From Rachicladosporium sp. CCFEE 5018 (lineage: Eukaryota; Ascomycota; Dothideomycetes; Cladosporiales; Cladosporiaceae), in NCBI GenBank assembly GCA_002077045.2, contig KZ111143.1:1527219-1591218 (forward strand): a stretch of DNA of 64,000 nucleotides, written 5' to 3'. The notes below the pieces were generated by a model, which had not been told where the DNA came from, ran no database searches, and worked only from the letters and a program-made list of their open reading frames with translations. This document shows positions 30,143-39,600 of this stretch, one piece after another. Within the stretch, counting starts at the first letter, position 1. Every line of letters starts with the position of its first letter. The position numbers and the translations under genes were made by a program.

Positions 30143-30796
30143 CTACAAGCCCATTCTCTTTTGCGTAGCCTCACAGGCCGCACGCATCGCTGCCAGGTCG
30201 AAGTCCATATTTGTTACCACAGCCTGCGCAGCATTCATCAGCTCCGCAAGCGTTGTAGCATGTATAATGGGCAGGTCAATATCGGTGGTCTCCGCCCAAG
30301 AGTCTGTGGTGTGACGCGACCACTGGTTATCAATATTAACAAAAGCAGTGAATCCTGGTGTTGAAGAGCACTTGAGATTACGCCACGAACTGGTGGCAGA
30401 ATTATGATCGCCTCTGCCAAAATCGGGCAGCAAGTACTCCGCAGATAAGCGACAGAGCTGCAGCGCGAGTACTAGTGTATCGTTGGTGAGGAGATACATC
30501 CTCGCCCACCAGGTCCAGCCCGCCACTGGGGAATTACCCAAATTATATTTGAAACGTTGGTCTTTCCCAAGGTTGGCCAGCAATGGATTAAGATTCTGCT
30601 GGGTGGAAGGTCCAGTAAGGTTCTCGACTTCTGTAGACAGCCACATCCCCTTTCGAAGACGTGCTGAGCCATCGATAGTGCCTTTGAAGGTCTTGCTTAC
30701 GCGGAGCAAGACAAATGGCGCCTTCCAGTCATCAATATGGAGGAGGATATTCCCGAGTAGCTCAGGTATATCGAAGACTGCGTTAGCGGTAGCCAT
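30143..30796 (-). CDS. F-box-like protein, family 2, member 2
   Basis: A 217-residue protein, ATG at 30796 (MATANAVFDIPELLGNILL) chosen by alignment with members 1 and 3; the frame is open further upstream (30871). The F-box-like core continues VLLRVSKTFKGTIDGSARLRKGMWL. A middle segment SSWRNLKCSSTPGFTAFV recurs in member 3 (SSWRGIKCSTSAEFTA), and a C-terminal segment TTLAELMNAAQAVV matches TTLGLLLGEAQTMA there, so these two are closer to each other than to member 1. Function unknown. Confidence 0.68.
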   Translation of the reverse strand: MATANAVFDIPELLGNILLHIDDWKAPFVLLRVSKTFKGTIDGSARLRKGMWLSTEVENLTGPSTQQNLNPLLANLGKDQRFKYNLGNSPVAGWTWWARMYLLTNDTLVLALQLCRLSAEYLLPDFGRGDHNSATSSWRNLKCSSTPGFTAFVNIDNQWSRHTTDSWAETTDIDLPIIHATTLAELMNAAQAVVTNMDFDLAAMRAACEATQKRMGL

Positions 30797-30981
30797 GTTG
30801 TGATGTTGGTATACTATGTCCTTCACGTGCGGTGGTGAGTGGTGTGCTGTTTCCCAAGAGGCAGGAGCCAAAACGGTGATAAGCCTCTGTTGTGAAGTTG
30901 CGACAGTGAGTGACAGACACTTTCAGTGATCATCATACCCACCTCCAGCCAACACTACGACGTCGCACCATCCCACCCATC

Positions 30982-31575
30982 CTAACGACCAGACTCCAAG
31001 CTCATCACCACCGCATCAGCCATAGTCTGCGCTTCACCCAACAGCAGCCCAAGGGTTGTATCGCATGACACATCCAAGTCATATATCCACGGCTTATTGC
31101 TGTACGACGGCCACAGGCCGCGAACCAGCGCACGCGCTGTAAACTCCGCACTAGTAGAACACTTGATCCCACGCCAGGAACTCATAGCAGACCTGCTCTG
31201 CCTTGGGACGTGGCCAGGGATGAGGCTGAGAGTGAGACCTAGTGTGATGCGCGCCCTGTGTCGAGCTTGGCTGACTGGTTGAAGCCGCCAACAGAGACCT
31301 GGGTCGGGTGAGCAGTGCACGCTTGGGCAGAGCTCGCTGAGCGATCGCAAGAGCGGATTGTAAGAGTCTTTGAGGGAATCGCTATCGTGCTTCTTGGCGC
31401 CGTGTTCCGGCTGAGGAGCAAGCCACATCATCCTCTGTAGCTGCATCGACCTTTGGATTGTGTCCCGAAAGGTCTTGCTGACACGAAGGAGTGCGAATGG
31501 AGTGTACCACTTGTCGAGCTTGAGCAAGATGCTCTCGAGCAACTCGGCTGTGTTGATGACGGCTTGTGCTGCCAT
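30982..31575 (-). CDS. F-box-like protein, family 2, member 3
   Basis: A 197-residue protein from the ATG at 31575 (MAAQAVINTAELLESILL). The motif has Thr-Ala in place of the usual [FL]-[DIP]-P before ELL, a small departure from the family. LLRVSKTFRDTIQRSMQLQRMMWL follows. The middle and C-terminal blocks match member 2. The frame is open to 31821, but the extra residues do not resemble the neighbours. It ends about 40 bp before the start of the flanking intergenic region and is tandem with members 1 and 2. Confidence 0.63.
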   Translation of the reverse strand: MAAQAVINTAELLESILLKLDKWYTPFALLRVSKTFRDTIQRSMQLQRMMWLAPQPEHGAKKHDSDSLKDSYNPLLRSLSELCPSVHCSPDPGLCWRLQPVSQARHRARITLGLTLSLIPGHVPRQSRSAMSSWRGIKCSTSAEFTARALVRGLWPSYSNKPWIYDLDVSCDTTLGLLLGEAQTMADAVVMSLESGR

Positions 31576-31859
31576 CTCGTAGGCCGTATTGCTCCAGAGT
31601 TCCAAGTATGAGCTGTCATGTATAAGCGTTTCCAAAGGATTGAAAGGCGCCGAGACACACCTGCCCGTAGACTCTAGGTACTTCACGCAGGATCCAGATT
31701 GTGACGCGAACACTGCTGATAGCAGCACCTGAGGTAGACATCTCTTCAATTTTGGCTTTCTATGTACGGTCAACGAAATGGTATCATAATGCGTCTCCCC
31801 TTCAACACACTTTCTCACCACCTCCCTCTTCCCTCTTCCCTCTCACATCTCACCACCCC

Positions 31860-34376
31860 TCAGCACTCCCCAACCTTAGTACAAATCCAAGTACTAGCAT
31901 ACATGTTCACCCGATCCGTACACGGCGTCGCCAACCCCCTCACAGCGACCCTCTTAGCACTAAACCCCTCCGCTTCAAACACCTTGACATACCACGGACT
32001 CACGCCGGCGCTCCTCAACAGCACCCGTCCACCCATTTTCAACGCCGCATTCACGGCCTTGACCTGCTGTGGCGCGGCCTCGGAGCCAGGAGTGAACCAG
32101 TCCATGGAGTCCATGAGGACTGCGATGGTGAGGGAGGCTCGCTGCATACGGGCGAAGACTTCGGAGAGCTCGTCGGTGTGGATGCGGAGGTTTGTGAGTG
32201 GGGAGGTGGAGGAGGAGAGGCGGGCGTGGGACCGAGGCGCGAGGTAGGTGGGGTGGGAGCGGGGGGTGTAGTGGCCTAGAATGCGCGTTAGCAGTGATTC
32301 AGAGTAAGGATTCAGGCTCATGGACTCACCAAGCAGACAGACGAGGTAGTAATGGTTGTCCTCCCCAATCAACGTCTGCTCAATAACCGGATCCAGCGTC
32401 TGCACGCCATAGTTCCAAATCGCCTGCCCTGACTTGACCCCACTGACTTCCCCTCCCTCTCTTGCGGTAATCGGCTCCTGTCCAGCCTGCTTCTTGAAAT
32501 CCTCCTCGATCATCGCGCGCTGCTCGCTCGGTACGCCCAGAGCTTTCCACAAGAACCGCTCAGAGCCAATAACAAAGTACGCCAGCAGTCTGCTCAGCAG
32601 CACGCGGCGAACACGCTTGAACCAGATGTCGCGCTGCTCAGCTAGCGTCTGCGCAGACGCGAGACGCAGCATGTCCTGTCTGATCCCGAGCAACTTGCCA
32701 AGCCACTGGACGAGCTGGATCGCATGGCGCGAGCCGCCGGTGAAGTAGAGGCCTTTGCTGAAAGCGGGTGCGCCGTTATGGAGCCAAAAGTCGAAAGCCT
32801 GGCTAGAGAGGTGCGGGGAGAGACGCTTCATGAGCAGGTTGTGGAAGTCCGGATGTTTGCCCTCCCCGAAAAGCTTCCAGAAGTCCTGATATTCTAGACT
32901 GCGGTACGCGGCGACTTTCAGCTCCAGCAGGTGATTTTGCGAAGGGTTCAAGTCGACAGCGTGGATGCGCTTGGGGCCTTCGAGGGCGTAGGACAGAATG
33001 TTGTCGCCTGCGCTTGTGATGGCCAAGATCACATCGTCGGAATTGATTTTCAGCAGACGGGAGTCGGTGCGCGAGTCCTCCCAGGTAAAGGCGTAGATGT
33101 ACTCGTCGTTGAATTGGCGGTGCTTCTGCAGAGTCTCGTCGTAGTAGATGCGGGTCTTGTTATTCTGGTAGTAGGCTGAAGGAAGTGGCAGGGACGCTGC
33201 GAGGTTCACGACTGCTGACTCGAAGGCTTTGCTGTGGCGTTCTTGCGTGGAGTCGCGGCGAGGCTTGTTGGCCGATTCTGAGTGGAGGTCGAGTGCTGAG
33301 ATGAAGGGACTTTCTGTTACGGACGCATCGAGCGCAGCGAGCTGCTGAAGACTGGTGCTAGAGTCCTTGGCGCAGCCGACAAAGATGTAGTAGGGGATGC
33401 GGAATCCGACAAGATGGCATCTGCGGTTGGTGCTCAAGATCGTGCCGAACTTGTACTCGATGTAGTCGCGCCTGGCAGACTCGAGATTGACTCTATCCAG
33501 CTCGAACCAGGTCCGCCAGAAGACTCTCGAGATCCACATACAGTGTCGGTCAATCGCGCCGCCCATGTAGTTGCGGCTCTGAAATTCGACTTGATTCTGG
33601 ACGTAGAAGTCGACAACACCCACAACGCCGTCAGCTCCGAGCAGATGCGTAACGCTATCAATAGCAGAGTGGAATTCAGGGATCATGCTCAAGCTATAAG
33701 ACATGGTGAGGAGGTCGGCTCCAATTGTCTCGCCAGACTGCTCGTCGTACACCGACTTCCCAATGCTGAATTGAGCTTTCGAGCCATCAGCACCGGTCTC
33801 GTAGTCCGACAGCCGGAAAGCCCGAGCATCCTGGCAAACGACATGGACGTTGTGCCAGCCCAGGCGGCGGAATCGCTCTCGAGCCACGTCACAGAGAGAA
33901 GTGCTTAGATCGACCAGATAGACTGCGTGGAAGAAGTTCGGCACATCAACCTGCTCCTGCATCTGCTCGATGTTCCAGCCCGTTCCACCTCCGATATCTA
34001 CCCAGATAGGCTTATGCTCAATCTTTCCCGTCTCAACTCTATGCCTGACTTGTGCCGCTACCAGCGCCAACATATCTTCCCTTCCTTGCAGCAGACGTGA
34101 CCGCGTAGCATCATAGATCGACGCCTGGGTCTTGTAGAAGCTCTCTAGAGCGGCTTGCTGGCCTCCTGAGCCATCACCGGTGTGGGGCTTCAAGAAGCAG
34201 GAGTATGCGAACTTGCCGTACTCGTTGCAGGCGTTGTAGGTCTTGCGTAGAAGCGAGAGTTCGGTGAAGGAGAGGATGAAGTAGGAGGCAAGGATTAGGA
34301 CGAGAAGGACTGAAGCGAGGGAAACTTGGGTGAGGGGTTTGGCGAGGGTTTGGTAGAGGAGGGTGAGGTCCGCCAT
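31860..34376 (-). CDS. BTA1: Betaine lipid synthase (Bta1, BtaB-BtaA fusion)
   Basis: Makes the phosphorus-free betaine lipid DGTS from diacylglycerol and S-adenosylmethionine, usually under phosphate shortage, at the ER. It carries both activities: an N-terminal membrane helix (residues about 20-40), a BtaB-type N-methyltransferase with SAM loop WVDIGGGTGWN near 125-135, then a BtaA-type 3-amino-3-carboxypropyl transferase (DUF3419) with SAGDNILSYAL and AVDLNPSQNHL. Exon 1 is 32330-34376 and exon 2 is 31860-32275. The 54-bp intron (GTGAGT, CTAAC branch, CTAG) has a length divisible by three and no stop, so it is invisible to a simple frame search; splicing restores the conserved CLLGHYT reading, total 820 residues. 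The start at 34376 (MADLTLL) places the helix near the N-terminus. Confidence 0.9.
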   Translation of the reverse strand: MADLTLLYQTLAKPLTQVSLASVLLVLILASYFILSFTELSLLRKTYNACNEYGKFAYSCFLKPHTGDGSGGQQAALESFYKTQASIYDATRSRLLQGREDMLALVAAQVRHRVETGKIEHKPIWVDIGGGTGWNIEQMQEQVDVPNFFHAVYLVDLSTSLCDVARERFRRLGWHNVHVVCQDARAFRLSDYETGADGSKAQFSIGKSVYDEQSGETIGADLLTMSYSLSMIPEFHSAIDSVTHLLGADGVVGVVDFYVQNQVEFQSRNYMGGAIDRHCMWISRVFWRTWFELDRVNLESARRDYIEYKFGTILSTNRRCHLVGFRIPYYIFVGCAKDSSTSLQQLAALDASVTESPFISALDLHSESANKPRRDSTQERHSKAFESAVVNLAASLPLPSAYYQNNKTRIYYDETLQKHRQFNDEYIYAFTWEDSRTDSRLLKINSDDVILAITSAGDNILSYALEGPKRIHAVDLNPSQNHLLELKVAAYRSLEYQDFWKLFGEGKHPDFHNLLMKRLSPHLSSQAFDFWLHNGAPAFSKGLYFTGGSRHAIQLVQWLGKLLGIRQDMLRLASAQTLAEQRDIWFKRVRRVLLSRLLAYFVIGSERFLWKALGVPSEQRAMIEEDFKKQAGQEPITAREGGEVSGVKSGQAIWNYGVQTLDPVIEQTLIGEDNHYYLVCLLGESMSLNPYSESLLTRILGHYTPRSHPTYLAPRSHARLSSSTSPLTNLRIHTDELSEVFARMQRASLTIAVLMDSMDWFTPGSEAAPQQVKAVNAALKMGGRVLLRSAGVSPWYVKVFEAEGFSAKRVAVRGLATPCTDRVNMYASTWICTKVGEC

Positions 34377-35623
34377 GTTTGCGGTGGCTGGAAGAGGGTG
34401 GTCGCCTAGTAGAGCTGATAGGAATGATGCTGAGGGTAGAGATAGAAAGAGAAACGCCCAAACGAGCACGAGGGAGAGGAAGCAAGGGACGCAGAGACAG
34501 TACGAAAGTGGAAATCTGTTAGACTTAACCTCTCAGGCACATGACGATCGCAGGTAGACCCGAGCGATCAGGCGCTCTTTCTCAACGTGCTGAACTGCAC
34601 GCGCAGTAGCAAAGACGAGAATTGCCCGTAACGGGCCAACAGGAGACAGCCGCCGAACTCTCGAACCTTAGATGATGTGCATGGCCATTGTCGCGGCCAC
34701 GGTAGCGATGCCCTTGACCCCGCCAGTTTCCTTTGAGGGAGTGAGGTGTCAGCAGCCAATCAGAAGACAACGTGGCCGCGGCGATGAGAAGGATCTGGTC
34801 TGCCATGGAGGGGTGTAGAGGGGCAGCGTGCAGATGCTGCTAACCTGGGACGATGCGGGATGAGGTTGTGGTATGGCGTAGGCTTGTGTTGCTGCAGGGG
34901 AGTGGCATGTGCGCTGGAGGCATTGGAAAGTATGGACATGAGACCGATAGTGGTGAGAGCAATGACTCCAGCCTGTAGGACGCGAGGGATTCTACCACGC
35001 GCGTGCGCTGTGTGATGTTTGTGGTGTTGTGGGCGTGGTCGGAGATCGTAGTTGTGGTGAGTGGATGACAAACAGCAGCCAATCAAATCCCACGTTTCTA
35101 TCCTCGCGCCATCTACAGGCCGTGCACGACAAGATGCAGGTACACCTTTGAGCTGCCGGGGAAACAGCGACGACAGAGGTACAACACATCGCGTATGTAT
35201 GGCCGATGTCGCGCCTCACGAGCGTGGGGTGTACTAAGATGTCACGCGGACGGTTGACCAAGCACACGCACTGGAAAGATCTCACTGCATCGCATTATCG
35301 ACGATGTTGCGGCGGGAGCATATAAGATCGAGACCAGATCCCTCACTCCAGACTAGCAAACGCTAACTAGCAAACGCGATGTGGTGCGTTCGATAGACCT
35401 GCTCGCCCGGGGCGCTTCGTGATGTTCCTCGAAGCGTGCACGTGTAACATGCTGTGGTACGGCCGATGCTCTCGTGCTCTCCAAGGTAGTCCCAGTAGTC
35501 GCTCTGAGAAGGTGCCAGTCGAAAGACACTGTAGGCAAAGCAAGATGTTGATACAGTTCGCTCGCTCATGCTCTGCGTCCATTCATACAGCCGAATGCCC
35601 TCCCCATCCATGCCATCATCCGC
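34377..35623. other. Intergenic, Bta1 promoter side and Rer1 3' side
   Basis: About 1.25 kb. It holds the Bta1 promoter and sequence behind Rer1. Overlapping minus-strand frames at 34568-35086 have no clear domain and odd composition (His/Pro/Thr-rich), so I do not call a gene, although a short spliced gene cannot be excluded. Confidence 0.5.
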
Positions 35624-36331
35624 TCACTTCTTATTCGAATACTTCGCCTTGCCAAAATCCCACGGCACATACCGATACTTAATCATACTCTGAATCTGCC
35701 TCCTCATCGTCAACACCACAAGAATCAACCAATAAACCACCAACACCGGCCAAAACACCGGCAGGTTGAAGATCTCGCTCCAACTGCAGCTGAACGCTAT
35801 CACCACAGCCCTTGTAGCGGAGTGCCAGAACTTGAATTCTGGTAAGCGGCGAACGAAGGGTTTGAATTCGTCGGAGTTGTTTTTGGGGAGCGAGGAGGCG
35901 CCGTCTTCCATGTCTGTGTCGGATTCGAGGGAGGGGTCGAATTTGGGGGAGATGAAGGCGAGGAAGAGGTTGAGGAGGTAGATGCCGAGGGAGTAGGCGA
36001 CTGGATGTCCTGTCAGTATTCGCGGGAGGGACAAAGGGAAAGGAGTGAGACCCACCAATGTACCAGCCTTGCGCGAATATAATCCTCAGCATGAAGGCTA
36101 CGAGGACTGTGGCTGTTGCTATCCATCGGTAGGTTGTGTAGGGGGTGGACTTGTCGAGGTAGTTTTGGTATAACTGCGCAGATGTCAAATTTTGTTCGCT
36201 TCTTGATCCCATCACGTGCTCCACGCGATCCCCCTCATGAGACGCTGCTTCTTGAATACACGCACTCTTGACACTCGTGATGTTTGTGCGCTCACGGCCG
36301 CAAAGGGCGTCTCAGGCTCCGGCGCATCCAT
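35624..36331 (-). CDS. RER1: Rer1 family Golgi-to-ER retrieval receptor
   Basis: Four-helix membrane protein of early Golgi that returns escaped ER membrane proteins through COPI vesicles. Three exons rebuilt: 36266-36331, 36056-36173 and 35624-36000, giving 186 residues, the family's normal length. Intron 1 (92 bp) uses donor GTGCGT and acceptor GCGCAG; intron 2 (55 bp) uses GTGGGT and ATCCAG. The short first exon reads MDAPEPETPFAAVSAQ, typical of fungal Rer1, then YLDKSTPYTTYRW, AQGWYIVAYSLGIYLLNLFLAF and KFDPSLESD. The C-terminus YVPWDFGKAKYSNKK ends in a lysine-rich retrieval-like tail. A longer frame starting at 36224 is partly intron 1. The gene is divergent from the Aquarius gene. Confidence 0.93.
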
Positions 36332-36618
36332 GATCGCGGTACGTAGTGGGGGGTCGCAACGTCGCTAGTAATCCAAGGTGTTGTAGACAAGATTCGGTGA
36401 GGGGTGGCGGGTGGTGTGGATCGCGTGTCGAGTGTAGGTGTAGGTTGGAAGGGGGCGACAGATTCGTACGCTGATCCAGGGTTACAGTTTTGGCTGAGGA
36501 AATGTGGCAGGCGCGATCTGCATGTGGCGTCGGTTAGATCCGCTGAGCCTCATCTCGGATGTAAGTGACGCGAGCGCCGACGCGACAAAAGTTGCTGGCC
36601 GAGACGAAGTGTACTTCA
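36332..36618. promoter_or_regulatory. Divergent promoter region of Rer1 and Aquarius
   Basis: About 290 bp head-to-head between the Rer1 ATG (36331) and the Aquarius start (36619 or 36667). A GTAAGT at 36561 could be an unused or 5'-UTR donor. No specific element is identifiable. Confidence 0.45.
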
Positions 36619-39600
36619 ATGGTCAGAGAGAAGGACGCAGTAACATCTCCATGGACGATCGCAAGGATGCAACGACCGACCGTGCATGATCTCACGAGCG
36701 ACGGCAATCACTTCGCCCAACTAGCTCGACGAATATGGCTTACTGCAAAGCCCGCGATAGTCCTCTCGAACATCGTCAAAGATGAGCTCTACGACAAACT
36801 CGAGGCGGAGAGCTTTCCCCAGCCCCAGCTTGCGCTCCTGGAGCAACTACAATGTCTAGAGCGCTACCTCTGGCCCGGCTACGCAGACGATGCGAGCAAC
36901 CAGCACATCCTCCTCATCTTGCTGCTCATCAATGTAAAGCGGAAGGAGAATTTGCCCATATGGAGTCTGTTCGAAGCCAGTCCGGATGCCTTCTCGAGCT
37001 TCTTCAAGCGCGTGCTGCATATGAGTATTGATGCCTCGTTACCGATCAGTGTGAGGCAGCATGTGCTGGTATTCATCATCACTGCCTTCCAGTCGCTGGA
37101 CTCGGGGGTAGTGCGGAAGGAGTGCGCGCCGCTGGTCTCTATTGCGATATGGACGAACTTGCACAGTGAGAGTGAGAGGGAGAGGAAGCTAGCAGGCAGT
37201 GTGGCGCTGCAGAAGGCATGGCGAGCGGCAGGGAAGAAGTACAGTAGTGCGGACGATGAGGGTCAGGCTCGCGTACGGTTTGAGAGGAGTTGGCTGTACA
37301 CCCTAGTGCTGGACTTCCTGGCTCGGCTGTATGGCTTGGAGGGTAATGCGGATCAGCGACAGACCAATGTGCGCTATTGCGAGCGGTTTCTGGAGCTCCT
37401 TTGCGACTTACTGTCACAGCTGCCCACGAGGAGGTATGTCAATGCGCTGCTGCAGGATTTAAACGTTCTCGCAGCAATCAAGCTATCGTCGCGGTATCAG
37501 GATGAGGACTCCAGCTTGCTGCGCGAGCTGCATGAAGTACTAGCGCACTACATCGGCTTTCCAATTGACGATCAAAGTGGTAAGCAGCTCAGTCGACAGG
37601 AGTACGAGGAAGTGAGCAATGCTGGGATTGCACGTCTGCAGCGCGTGGCTTTACAGCTACATCCAGAGAAGCTGAAGTTCTTGATCCTAGCGAACTACGG
37701 TCTTTTGTCGCAACGGGCTGAGCTGCAGAGCCATCTAGCAGATCTCAGCGACGCAGAACTGCTCGAGCTCGTGTCAGAGCTCGGGCTCCGATCTCGATAT
37801 CCAGACAGATTTCCGGTGATCACGGATCGTACATTCCTGCTGGAGGTGGTCGTCACTGCACTGGAGGCGAAGCCATACTACACAGATGCGGTGCGCGACA
37901 TGACCACTATGCCGACAGAGCGAGTGCTGTATGACAAGGCCCTAATCCGGACTGACGATTACGACGGCACAAAGCCGCTGGCAATACCAAAGCTCAACCT
38001 GCAATATCTTACACCAGGTGACTTCCTCTGGCGATCCTTCATCCTCTACCGCGCCGAGGCTTTCTACGAGATCCGCAAGCACCTCGAAGACACTGTCAAA
38101 CGATTGCAACCTAGACGGCAGCCAACAGGCATCACAAGATTCGATGGCTTCTCGAGTATGGTAATTCCGATCACAAAACCTGCGATCATCGAGACTTTGC
38201 CACCACGAGTGGGTGAGGATGTGCCAGCAGAGATCAAGGCTGAGGTGATGCTCGACGTGAGCCGACTGCAGCCAAAGCTCAGACAAGAGTGGGAGAGTGT
38301 ACGACCGGAAGATGTGGTGTTCTTGTTGAACGTACAAGCTCAAGATCGAGCGTTGACAAACGGACACGCCAGCGATCTCACTCCAATTCACGAGAAGCTA
38401 GGCTTGAAGACTGTACGATGCGCTGAGGTTATCAGTGTGCTTGATGAAGCTGGGCGGATGTTGCGACGTGATGGGCCCCCTGGCGATGACTCCTTGCGAC
38501 CACGGCAAAGACGACTGCTTCTACGACTAGACGCTGCATCGTACAAACAGGATCAAGCCGGCTCCAAAGCCGACCCGATGGACGGCATCAATCTGATTGT
38601 CCGCAGGCGTGCTCGAGAGAATACTTTCAAGGCAGTGCTTGACAGTGTCAAAAACCTCGCAGTCAGTGATGCGCCATTGCCCGCATGGTTCCAAGATGTC
38701 TTCTTGGGCTACGGATATCCTGCGACAGTGACTGCAGCTCGACTTGCGGACAAGACTAAGGCTGTGGACTACCGTGACACGTTCCTCGACTGGCAGCATC
38801 TGATAGAATCATTTCCTGGTCAGCCTGTGGAGCCTGATGGTAACGCGGATGGATCTTTTCCGCCACCTTACGTGCTCGAGAGTACTACCGCGGCGCCTGC
38901 TCCTCCACCGCGCACAGCGAAGAAGCGAAAGCGAGAAGCTGAAGCTGATTCGGTGGCGCAGGATGTGCAAGCCATCAAAGTATCGACGTATGAGCCGCCC
39001 AACGCTGGACCATATCCGACAGATGCGCCTAAGGTCAACAAAGTGCGTTTCACGCCTGCGCAGGTGAAGGCTGTGTCTTCTGGGACCAAGCCGGGACTGA
39101 CGCTTGTGGTGGGTCCCCCGGGCACAGGCAAGACAGATGTGGCTACCCAGATCATCAGCAACATCTACCATAATTACCCTGAGCAAAGGACGTTGCTTGT
39201 CGCACACTCCAATCAAGCCCTCAACCAGCTGTTCCAAAAGATCACCGCCCTGAACATCGACGAACGGCACTTGCTCAGGCTCGGCCACGGTGAGGAAGAG
39301 CTGACAACCGAAGCCTCATACTCCAAAGCCGGCCGGGTCGAAAGCTTCCTCGAGCGCGGCAGCCAATACCTGGCTGAAGTACAGCGCCTAGCCAATTCTA
39401 TCAACGCGCCCGGTGCACACGGGAGCACCTGTGAAACCGCAGCCTACTTCGATCAAGTCTACGCCACACCGATGTGGAAGCGTTTCTGGACCGCCGTCGA
39501 AGGCCTGACATCCGCAGAAGAGATCTCCTCCATTTTCCCCTTCCACGCCTTCTTCGCCGACGCTCCACAGCCTCTCTTCCCCGCCAACACCCCGCATGCA

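Noticed and set aside
34760..35086. Possible small gene between Bta1 and Rer1
   Set aside because: Frames are His/Pro/Thr-rich without motif, start context or homologous pattern; kept as intergenic.
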